The translations under genes and the position numbers were made by a program. DNA of 64,000 nucleotides from Sphingopyxis sp. MSC1_008 (lineage in GTDB: Bacteria > Pseudomonadota > Alphaproteobacteria > Sphingomonadales > Sphingomonadaceae). The stretch is taken from positions 1-64,000 of the forward strand of contig NZ_JALPRD010000011.1 in assembly GCF_023197165.1 (NCBI RefSeq), read 5' to 3'. This document shows, piece after piece, positions 1 through 8,093 of this stretch; the stretch's first letter is position 1; every line of letters begins with the position of its first letter. The notes under the pieces are model-generated. The model saw only the letters and a list, made by a program, of their open reading frames with translations. It did not search any database and was not told the DNA's origin.

Positions 1-1863
1 CCCACGCCCACCCCGACCCCCACGCCGACGACCGTCTACACGCCCCCCGCGGCCGAGGCGTTGACCGCGGCCGACGTCGAACGCGTGCTCGCGCAGGCGA
101 TATCGGAAGCGCAGGCACGCGGCCTGCCGTCGGTGATCGCGGTGACCGACCGCGTCGGCAATGTGCTCGGCGTCTTCCGCATGACCGGCGCGCGCCCGAC
201 CGCGACGACCGCACCGGCGCCGAACGGCGTCAATATCGACGCGCAGAATGTCACCTTCCCGGCCGAGGGCGGCGCGATCGCCAAGGCCGTGACCGGCGCG
301 TATCTGTCGAGCGGCGGCAACGCCTTCTCGACGCGCACCGCGAGCCAGATCGTCCAGGAACATTTCCCGCCCGCGCCGGGCGTGACCGCCGGGCTTGAAA
401 GCGGGCCGCTGTTCGGGGTGCAGTTCAGCCAATTGCCGTGCAGCGACCTGTCGGCGCGCTTCGGCGCCGCGGGCGCCGCGGCGCTGATCGGCCCCAAACG
501 CTCGCCGCTCGGCCTTGCTGCCGATCCCGGCGGGCTGCCGCTCTACAAGAATGGCGTGCTCGTCGGCGGCATCGGGGTGATGGGCGATGGCGTCTACGGC
601 AGCGACGGTGACACCCGCGACGTCGATAATGACCCCGAAGAGTTTATCGCGCTAGCGGGTACGCGTGGGTTCGAGGCGCCCTCGACGATCACTGCCGACA
701 AGATCACCGTCGACGGGACGTCGCTCCGCTTCTCCGACGCGACCTTTGCCGGGGTGATGTCGAGCGGCAGCGCCAGCTTCGCGAGCCTCAACGGCACCGC
801 AGGCAATCTGGTCGCGGTGATCGGCTATGCCAATGCCGCGGTCACCACCGGGGTTGCCTATGGCAGCGAGGCATCGGGCGTCCGCGCTTCGACGCCGGCG
901 GAATTTTCGAACCGCGACGCGTTCATCCTCACCAACGGCAGCGGCACGAATCGCTATCCGCTGCGTGCCGGCACCGATGGCGCCACGAACAGCGCGCCGC
1001 TGACGCAGGCCGAGGCGCGCGCGGTGCTCGAAGAAGCCTTCACGGTGATGAGCCGCGCGCGCGCGCAGATCCGCCGCCCGCTCGACAGCCGCGCGCAGGT
1101 GACGATCAGCATCGTCGACACGCACGGGTCGGTGCTCGGCATCGTGCGCTCACCCGACGCGCCGATCTTCGGCACCGACGTGTCGTTGCAAAAGGCGCGC
1201 ACCGCCGCTTTCTTCTCCGGCGCGCAGGCGGGAACCGAGCTCAGCGCCAATGCTAGCGCCGACGTGCGCCAGTTTGTCACCGCAACGCGGACATTCCTGA
1301 ACAGCCCGACGGCACTTACCGGCACTGTCGCCTACGCCGACCGCGCCGTCGGCAATCTTGCGCGGCCCTATTTCCCCGATGGCGAGGTCGGCCGCCCGCC
1401 GGGGCCGCTGTCGCGCCCGATTGCGCAGTTCAATCCCTTCTCGACCGGGCTGCAATCGGCGCTGATCATCGGCAATCTCGGCGCGCATCTGGGTTTCGTC
1501 TCGGGCGCCAGCCCGTCCGACACGCCCGCGCGCTGCACGACCTTGCCCGACGTTGCGGCGGGACAGAACCGACTCCAGAACGGTATCCAGATCTTCCCCG
1601 GATCGGTCCCGATCTATCGCGGTAACCAGTTGGTCGGCGCGATCGGCGTGTCGGGCGACGGTATCGATCAGGATGACATGATCAGCTTCCTCGGCGCGCA
1701 TAATGGCGGCGCGCGCGTCGGCGGGATCGGCAATGCGCCGAAAGCGATCCGATCGGACACTGTCGTCGTCAACGTCGGTGCGGGAGTGCGCCTTCGTTAC
1801 ATCAGCTGCCCCTTCGCCCCGTTCCTCGACACGGCGAACCAGAACGTCTGCGACGGGCTATAG
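1..1863 (+). CDS. Two-domain HbpS/GlcG-like (DUF336) protein, 5' end cut by window
   Basis: The frame is already open at base 1, where it encodes a Pro-Thr repeat linker, so the true start lies outside the window; such linkers often follow a lipoprotein or secretion signal. Two copies of the HbpS/GlcG (heme-binding, DUF336) fold can be seen. Each opens with an Ala-rich helix followed by a V(T/D)xxGxVLGxxR strand (near 61-190 and 1000-1150) and closes with the family's glycine motif, GIGVMGDG near 570-590 and AIGVSGDG near 1640-1660. Both copies carry long inserts, so each is larger than the usual domain of about 140 residues. Family members bind heme or small ligands. The stop is 3 bases before the outer-membrane protein gene and two genes before a decaheme cytochrome, which suggests a periplasmic or surface heme-related partner. 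That role is inference. Confidence 0.75.
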   Translation, partial: PTPTPTPTPTTVYTPPAAEALTAADVERVLAQAISEAQARGLPSVIAVTDRVGNVLGVFRMTGARPTATTAPAPNGVNIDAQNVTFPAEGGAIAKAVTGAYLSSGGNAFSTRTASQIVQEHFPPAPGVTAGLESGPLFGVQFSQLPCSDLSARFGAAGAAALIGPKRSPLGLAADPGGLPLYKNGVLVGGIGVMGDGVYGSDGDTRDVDNDPEEFIALAGTRGFEAPSTITADKITVDGTSLRFSDATFAGVMSSGSASFASLNGTAGNLVAVIGYANAAVTTGVAYGSEASGVRASTPAEFSNRDAFILTNGSGTNRYPLRAGTDGATNSAPLTQAEARAVLEEAFTVMSRARAQIRRPLDSRAQVTISIVDTHGSVLGIVRSPDAPIFGTDVSLQKARTAAFFSGAQAGTELSANASADVRQFVTATRTFLNSPTALTGTVAYADRAVGNLARPYFPDGEVGRPPGPLSRPIAQFNPFSTGLQSALIIGNLGAHLGFVSGASPSDTPARCTTLPDVAAGQNRLQNGIQIFPGSVPIYRGNQLVGAIGVSGDGIDQDDMISFLGAHNGGARVGGIGNAPKAIRSDTVVVNVGAGVRLRYISCPFAPFLDTANQNVCDGL

Positions 1864-1866
1864 GCG

Positions 1867-3798
1867 ATGATGACGGGGGGCAGCCTTTGGCCGATCATCG
1901 CGACGCTCGCCGCGCAAGGCGCGCCGGGAGCCGAGGTTCCGCCGCCACCGCCCGCGCCCGAGGGACCGCCGATTGCCGGCGACACCGCGGCTGCCGAACA
2001 GCCCGCCGAAGAGCTGATTCCTCCCCCGCCGCCGGTCGACTGGCAGGAGATGGTCAAGGACGACCTCGTCACCGGGATTATCGAGGGCCGCCGCCGTCCG
2101 GGCTACACCCCCGACCTGCCCGAACAGCTCAGCCAGGACAATGTCGGTGCGCTTCGCCCGCCGCCGCCGCAGGCCTTTCCCGGCATGGAGGACCAGCTGC
2201 CCGTTCCCGACCGCTGGCGCCTCATTGAGACATTGGGCGTGGTCAAGGAACGCTGGTTCGACCCCTATCACCAGAACACCTACAAGGGTGACCGCGCGAT
2301 CGACCGCAGCAAGGTCAAATGGCTACCGATCAAGGGCGACGACTGGTTCTTTGTCGGCAATGCGGTGTCCGACACGGTGTTCGAACCGCGCACTTTCCCG
2401 ATCCCCGTCGGCGTCCAGACGACCGAGCGGCCGGGCAGCCTCGACGTGTTCGGCAAGGATCGCAGCTTCGTCTTCGCGCAGACCTTCATCGTCGGCGCCG
2501 CGCTGATCAAGGGATCGACCGCGTTCAAGCCACCTGACATCGAATATCGCGTCACGCTTGCCTATCAGGCCAATTATGTCGACGTGCCCGAACGGCGCGT
2601 GCTCGACGTGCGCCCGTCGAAGGCGAGCCATCGCTATGACTCATTCCTCGGCGTGCAGGAATTGTTCGTCGACAAGCATCTCGGCAACACGTCGGACCGG
2701 TTCGATTTTTATTCGATCCGCCTCGGCATCCAGCCATTCCAGAGCGATTTTCGCGGTTTCCTGTTCAACGACAGCCAGCTTGGCATCCGCTTGTTCGGTA
2801 ATCGCGACAACAACCGCTTCCAATATAATCTCGCAGCCTTCTGGCGGCTCGAAAAGGACACCAACAGCGGCCTCAACGACATCACCCAGACCCCGCGCAG
2901 CGATTTCATCTTCACGGGCAATCTCTATCGCCAGGATTTCCCGTTCGTCGGGCTGACCAGCCAGGCCAGCGTGACCTACAATATGAACCGCGAAAAGAAT
3001 GACGTGCAGATCGACCACAACGGCTTCCCGGTGCGCCCGGCGCTGCTCGGCGATCTGCGCGGGCGCGAATATGATGTCGTCTATCTCGGCTATAGCGCCG
3101 ACGGACGGATCGGGCGGATCAACGTCACCGCGAGTTTCTATGCCGCGCTCGGCGAGGACCGGAACAGCTTCTTCACGAGCAAGCCTGCCGAAATCCGCGC
3201 GGGCTTCGGCGCGGTCGAGCTCAGCTACGATCACGACTGGATGCGTTTCCGCCTCTCGGGGCTTTATGCGACGGGCGATGGCGACCCGTATAACAACACC
3301 GAAGGCGGCTACGACGCGATCTTCGAGAACCCGATCTTCGGCGGCGCCGACACCAGCTACTGGATCCGCCAGACGATCCCTTTCGCGGGCGGCGGGCGCG
3401 TCATCGCGATCAGCGGGCGCAACGGCATTTTGAACTCGCTGCGCTCGTCGAAGGAAGAGGGGCAGTCGAATTTCAACAACCCCGGCACCGTCTTCATCGG
3501 TGCCGGTGCCGATTTCGACCTGACCCCCGAATTTCGCGTCAGCACCAATTTCAACCATCTGTGGTTCGAGAATACGTCGAGCCTGCAGGCGCTGCGTACC
3601 GAAGGGTCGATCCCCAAGGATATCGGTTTCGACCTGTCGGTCGCGACGATCTGGCGACCGAAGGCGACGCAGAATATCGTCGGCCGCCTCAGCGCCGCGG
3701 TGCTGCTGCCGGGCAAGGGGTTCAAGGACCTGTTCGACAACAAGAAGAAGAACGACGCTTATGTGTCGATCCTCGCCAATGTGATCGTGAGTTTCTGA
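1867..3798 (+). CDS. Predicted outer-membrane beta-barrel protein next to a decaheme cytochrome
   Basis: This encodes 643 residues; a second ATG at 1870 is an equally possible start. A short hydrophobic N-terminus and a Pro-rich linker (residues about 20-60) precede a long region of alternating polar and aromatic strands typical of outer-membrane barrels. The chain ends in the aromatic residue F, as the BAM signal requires. No heme motif and no TonB box are visible. I cannot assign it to a named family. It starts 3 bases after the HbpS-like gene, and its TGA overlaps the ATG of the cytochrome gene by one base, so the three are almost certainly co-expressed. By analogy with MtrB/PioB-type barrels beside multiheme cytochromes, it may sheathe the cytochrome across the outer membrane. 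Sequence similarity to those families was not recognised, so this is inference. Confidence 0.7.
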   Translation: MMTGGSLWPIIATLAAQGAPGAEVPPPPPAPEGPPIAGDTAAAEQPAEELIPPPPPVDWQEMVKDDLVTGIIEGRRRPGYTPDLPEQLSQDNVGALRPPPPQAFPGMEDQLPVPDRWRLIETLGVVKERWFDPYHQNTYKGDRAIDRSKVKWLPIKGDDWFFVGNAVSDTVFEPRTFPIPVGVQTTERPGSLDVFGKDRSFVFAQTFIVGAALIKGSTAFKPPDIEYRVTLAYQANYVDVPERRVLDVRPSKASHRYDSFLGVQELFVDKHLGNTSDRFDFYSIRLGIQPFQSDFRGFLFNDSQLGIRLFGNRDNNRFQYNLAAFWRLEKDTNSGLNDITQTPRSDFIFTGNLYRQDFPFVGLTSQASVTYNMNREKNDVQIDHNGFPVRPALLGDLRGREYDVVYLGYSADGRIGRINVTASFYAALGEDRNSFFTSKPAEIRAGFGAVELSYDHDWMRFRLSGLYATGDGDPYNNTEGGYDAIFENPIFGGADTSYWIRQTIPFAGGGRVIAISGRNGILNSLRSSKEEGQSNFNNPGTVFIGAGADFDLTPEFRVSTNFNHLWFENTSSLQALRTEGSIPKDIGFDLSVATIWRPKATQNIVGRLSAAVLLPGKGFKDLFDNKKKNDAYVSILANVIVSF

Positions 3799-6700
3799 TG
3801 GTGGCGCGCAAACTCTTCGCCCTGCTCGCTTTCGTGACGATGTGCGCCGCTTTCGGCGCGAGCGTCGTGCGCGCGGCCGAGGAAGAAAAACCGCTCAAGA
3901 TCGAATATCGCTTCACCCCGCCGGCGCCGCGCGAGCAGAGCGAGGCCGAGGTCGTCCAGAAATCCGAAGGCTGCTACAGCTGCCACACCCGCACCGACCA
4001 GCCGTCGATGCACGCGACGCCGGCGGTGCGGCTCGGCTGCACCGACTGCCACGGCGGCGATGCGAGCCAGCGCGGCACGCCCAGCCTCGGCTACCAGCAT
4101 CCGACGAACAAGGCGGTGATTGCGCTCGCGCACCCGCAGCCGACGCTGCCTGGCGCGTGGCACGACAGCTCGGCGAACCCCGAGCGCAGCTACACCTTGC
4201 TCAACAAGGAATCGCCCGAATTCATCCGCTTCGTGAACCCCAGCGATTACCGCGTCGCGCGCGAGGCGTGCGGCGCGTGCCATCTCGAGGTGATCGAGGC
4301 GACCGAGCGGTCGATGATGTCGACCGGCGCGATGCTTTGGGGCGGTGCGGCGTATAACAACGGGATCGTCCCCTATAAAAACTACATCTTTGGTGAGGCT
4401 TATACGCGCACCGGCGAACCCGCATGCATCCTCTCGCCCTCGTCGCGGCTGACCGCCGAGGAATATAAGGAAGCCTGCAAGCCGAGCTTCGGTTTCGACA
4501 AGATATTGACCGACGAAGAGAAAAAGCGCGGCGCGCTTGCGAAAATGTATCCGCTGCCGCGGTGGAGCGTGCTGCCGCCGGGCGACGTTTTCCGCGTGTT
4601 CGAGCGCGGTGGACGCAACATCAATACGCAATTCCCCGAAATCGGTCTGCCGAACCCGACGGGCAGCATCCAGCGGCTCGAGGAGCCGGGACGCCCCGAC
4701 CTCAAGCAGTCGAACCGCGGCCCCGGCACTGGCCTGCGTGTGTCGATCCCCGTGCTCAACATCCACAAGACGCGCCTCAACGACCCGTTGTCATGGTTCA
4801 TGGGGACGAACGACCAGCCCGGCGATTATCGCCACTCGGGCTGTTCGGGCTGTCACGTCGTCTACGCCAACGACCGCGAGCCGCGGCACAGCCTGACCTA
4901 TGCCAAATATGGTCGCGACGGCGAAACGGCGACGGTCGACCCGACGATCGCGGAAAAGAAGTGGAAGCCCGAAGGCGAGCATGGCGGCGATAGCCATGGC
5001 GCCGAAGATGGCCATCAAGCCGGTGGCGGCCACGGCGCGTTGATCGACCCCGCCGATCCCGACGTTCCGGCGCGCCCCGCATCGCCGGCGCGCGGCGAAT
5101 CGGGTCACCCGATCAGCCACACATTCACGCGCGCGATCCCGACCTCGCAGTGCATGTCGTGCCACATGCACCAGCCGAATATCTTCCTGAACTCCTATCT
5201 CGGTTACACGATGTGGGATTATGAATCCGATGCCCCACAGATGTGGCCGGGCCCTGACAACACCGCGCCGCGTCCGCCGGGGATGAGTGACGAGGAGTAT
5301 CAGAAGAAATACAAGCAACAGCGTTATCCGACCGCGGCCGAGGTGCATCAGGTGCTCGAACGCAATCCGGAGGGCGCGGCGACGCGCGGGCTATGGGCCG
5401 ATGTCGAGTTCCTGCGCGACGTCTATGACGTCAACGACAGCAACAAGGACACGCAGTTCGCCGACTATCACGGCCATGGCTGGAACTTCCGCGGCATCTT
5501 CAAGCGCGACCGCAGCGGCAATCTGCTGACCGCCGACGGCAATATGTCGACCTATGGCACCGACACCGCGAACATCATCGATCCGAAGGACCCGGAGAAA
5601 TGGCGCAAGAGCTGCAGCCATTACACCGATCCGAAGGAGCGCGATCTCTGCCTGTCGAGCGCCGATCCGGGCCGCCCGGGTGTCGAGGGCAAGTTCGTGC
5701 CGCCCGGCCTCAACCCCGGCAAGGCGGTCCATATGATGGACATCCACGCCGAAAAGGGCATGCAATGCGCCGACTGCCACTTTGCGCAGGACAGCCATGG
5801 CAATGGCTATATTCAGGGCGAGGTCGCGAACGCGGTCGAGATCAGCTGCAAGGATTGCCACGGCACCGCCGATGCTTTCCCGAACCTGCTCACCTCGAAC
5901 GTCGCGGCGCGGCCGCAGGGCAACAACTTGGCGCTGCTTCGCAATCCCGACGGGCGGCGCCGCTTCGAATTCCAGTATAACGACGATGCCGAAGTGATCG
6001 GGCTGATCCAGCGATCGATCGTCGATCCGAAGCTCGAATGGCGGGTCAGCCTCGTCAAGCAGGCGGTGACGCCGGGGCCGCATTTCAACGCCAAGGCGGC
6101 GCGCGCGAAATTGATGGCGCGGGCGGGCAGCGAGGACGGCAAGTTCGAATGGGGGCCGGGGGTCGCCAAGGAGGAGCGCGCACACGGCGAAGACAAGATG
6201 ACCTGCTTCACCTGTCACCTGTCGTGGACGACGAGTTGCGGCGGCTGCCATTTGCCGATCGAGGCGAACTGGAAGACCAAGATGCACCATTTCGAGGGTG
6301 AGGAGACGCGCAACTTCGCGACGTACAACCCGCAGGTGGCGCGCGACGAGATGTTCCAGCTTGGCCGCCACCAGCTCACCAAGCCCGGCGAACCCGGCCC
6401 GAACGGCGAGGCGCGCGGCATCATCACCCCGGTGCGCTCGACCTCGGCGTTGGTGCTGTCGTCGACGAACATCAACCGCGAGCGCATCTATGTGCAGCAG
6501 CCGCCGATTTCGTCGGCGGGCTATTCGAGCCAGGCGTTTGCCCCGCACTTCCCGCATACGGTGCGGCGTTCGGAAACCAAGCAATGCTCCGACTGCCATC
6601 TGTCGGCGGCCGACGATAACAATGCGATCATGGCGCAGCTCAATTTGCTCGGCACCAACTTCGTCAATTTCGTCGGGCTGAACGTCTGGTCGGGTCAGGA

Positions 6701-8090
6701 AAACAGCTTCCAGGCGACGCGCGTCACCGAATGGGACGAGCCGCAGGCGGTGATTGGCAGCTACCTCCAGAAATACGCCTATCCCGACTATTGGAAACTG
6801 CATGTCGACCAGAATGGCCGCGAGCTCAAAAATTGGGTGCGCGGCAAGACCTTCGACAAGAATGGCTCGGGCGAAACGCACGCGCTCGAGGAGTTCGCCA
6901 ATATCGTCCAGGGGACGAGCGGGCGCGTGAACTGCCTGCAACAGCGCGGCGAATATATGTTCGTGGCAGAGGGCAAGGGCGGTTTCCGCGTCTATGACAT
7001 CGCGTCGATCGGCAACAAGGGCTTCTCCGAACGCATCATCCGCGCGCCTTTCTCGGCGCTCGGGCAGGATACGCATGTGAAGACGAAGAACGCGACCTGC
7101 ATGGCGATCGCGACGACGCAGCCGATCAGCGTGTCGCGCAACGAGAATATCGTGAAGAATTTCCCCGAGAACCACGAACAGGTAATGCACGATATCTACC
7201 GTTACGCGGTGATCACCGACAGCGTCGAAGGGCTGATCCTCGTCGACATCGATACGCTGGCCGACGCCGAGTTCCGCAACAACAAGTTCAAGCGCGCGCT
7301 GACGTGGAACGAGGGCAATGTGCTGGCGGGCGCGCGGCACGTCACGCTCGCGGGCAGTATGGCCTATATCACCACCGACGCAGGGCTGGTGGTGCTCGAC
7401 CTGTCGACGCCGCTCCAGCCGAAGGTCACGGCGCAACTGCCGCTGACCGATGCGCGCGCGAGCGCGGTGCAGTTCCGTTACCTCTGGGTCACCGATGCCG
7501 AGGGTGTGAAGCTGTTCGACGTCACCAATCTTGCACAGCCGGTCGCGGTGCCGTCGGGCACGGTGCGGCTGGCCAATGCACGGAAAATCTATCTGGCGCG
7601 CACTTATATGTACGTCGCGGCGAAGCAGGATGGCCTGGTGATCGTCGATGTGACACGCCCCGCGGCGCCGATTGTATGGCCCGGGCTGACCTTTGGCGGA
7701 ATGCTGAACGATGCCGAGGATGTGATCGTCGCGTCGACCAACGCGTCGCTGTTCGGTTATGTCGCCGACGGGCGGAACGGCATCAAGGTGCTCCAGCTGA
7801 CGAGCCCCGACAATCCGGGCCTTTATGGCTTCTCGCCCAAACCTACACCGGAATTGATCGCCTGGGCGAAGACGCCGTCACCTGCGCTCGCGCTGTCGAA
7901 GGGGCTCGACCGCGATCGCGCGGTCGACGAGACCGGCGGGCAGATGGCGGTGTTCGGGCGTGTCGGATCGCGGCCGTTCACCCGGCCCGAGATGGAGAAG
8001 CTGTTCCTCAACAGCAGGGGCGTGGTCTACAAGGTCAGCGACGACGTCGACCAGAATGCTTGGCGGCCCCCGCTGCTTTACGCAAACTAG
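3798..8090 (+). CDS. Decaheme c-type cytochrome with C-terminal LVIVD beta-propeller
   Basis: This encodes 1430 residues from an ATG that overlaps the previous stop (TGATG); the open frame continues upstream to 3561 but only inside the preceding gene. Residues 1-26 form a Sec signal peptide ending VVRA. Ten CxxCH heme c motifs lie between residue 59 and about 934: CYSCH, CTDCH, CGACH, CSGCH, CMSCH, CADCH, CKDCH, CFTCH, CGGCH, CSDCH. From about residue 1050 to 1370 there are at least five LVIVD-type repeats (for example GGFRVYDI, LVVLDLS, VKLFDVT, LVIVDVT), which form beta-propellers in known proteins. The protein should be exported and matured by the Ccm system. Electron transfer is certain from the hemes, but the donor and acceptor are unknown. 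Fusion of ten hemes to a propeller is unusual; a surface terminal reductase or oxidase is one possibility. Confidence 0.9.
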   Translation: MVARKLFALLAFVTMCAAFGASVVRAAEEEKPLKIEYRFTPPAPREQSEAEVVQKSEGCYSCHTRTDQPSMHATPAVRLGCTDCHGGDASQRGTPSLGYQHPTNKAVIALAHPQPTLPGAWHDSSANPERSYTLLNKESPEFIRFVNPSDYRVAREACGACHLEVIEATERSMMSTGAMLWGGAAYNNGIVPYKNYIFGEAYTRTGEPACILSPSSRLTAEEYKEACKPSFGFDKILTDEEKKRGALAKMYPLPRWSVLPPGDVFRVFERGGRNINTQFPEIGLPNPTGSIQRLEEPGRPDLKQSNRGPGTGLRVSIPVLNIHKTRLNDPLSWFMGTNDQPGDYRHSGCSGCHVVYANDREPRHSLTYAKYGRDGETATVDPTIAEKKWKPEGEHGGDSHGAEDGHQAGGGHGALIDPADPDVPARPASPARGESGHPISHTFTRAIPTSQCMSCHMHQPNIFLNSYLGYTMWDYESDAPQMWPGPDNTAPRPPGMSDEEYQKKYKQQRYPTAAEVHQVLERNPEGAATRGLWADVEFLRDVYDVNDSNKDTQFADYHGHGWNFRGIFKRDRSGNLLTADGNMSTYGTDTANIIDPKDPEKWRKSCSHYTDPKERDLCLSSADPGRPGVEGKFVPPGLNPGKAVHMMDIHAEKGMQCADCHFAQDSHGNGYIQGEVANAVEISCKDCHGTADAFPNLLTSNVAARPQGNNLALLRNPDGRRRFEFQYNDDAEVIGLIQRSIVDPKLEWRVSLVKQAVTPGPHFNAKAARAKLMARAGSEDGKFEWGPGVAKEERAHGEDKMTCFTCHLSWTTSCGGCHLPIEANWKTKMHHFEGEETRNFATYNPQVARDEMFQLGRHQLTKPGEPGPNGEARGIITPVRSTSALVLSSTNINRERIYVQQPPISSAGYSSQAFAPHFPHTVRRSETKQCSDCHLSAADDNNAIMAQLNLLGTNFVNFVGLNVWSGQENSFQATRVTEWDEPQAVIGSYLQKYAYPDYWKLHVDQNGRELKNWVRGKTFDKNGSGETHALEEFANIVQGTSGRVNCLQQRGEYMFVAEGKGGFRVYDIASIGNKGFSERIIRAPFSALGQDTHVKTKNATCMAIATTQPISVSRNENIVKNFPENHEQVMHDIYRYAVITDSVEGLILVDIDTLADAEFRNNKFKRALTWNEGNVLAGARHVTLAGSMAYITTDAGLVVLDLSTPLQPKVTAQLPLTDARASAVQFRYLWVTDAEGVKLFDVTNLAQPVAVPSGTVRLANARKIYLARTYMYVAAKQDGLVIVDVTRPAAPIVWPGLTFGGMLNDAEDVIVASTNASLFGYVADGRNGIKVLQLTSPDNPGLYGFSPKPTPELIAWAKTPSPALALSKGLDRDRAVDETGGQMAVFGRVGSRPFTRPEMEKLFLNSRGVVYKVSDDVDQNAWRPPLLYAN

Positions 8091-8093
8091 GGC

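Noticed and set aside
5391-7436. 681-codon frame antisense to the cytochrome
   Set aside because: Arg-rich and without motifs; the opposite strand has ten heme motifs.
3798-8090. Octaheme hydroxylamine oxidoreductase or tetrathionate reductase
   Set aside because: There are ten hemes with irregular spacing plus a propeller, and no CxxCK or family-specific motif.
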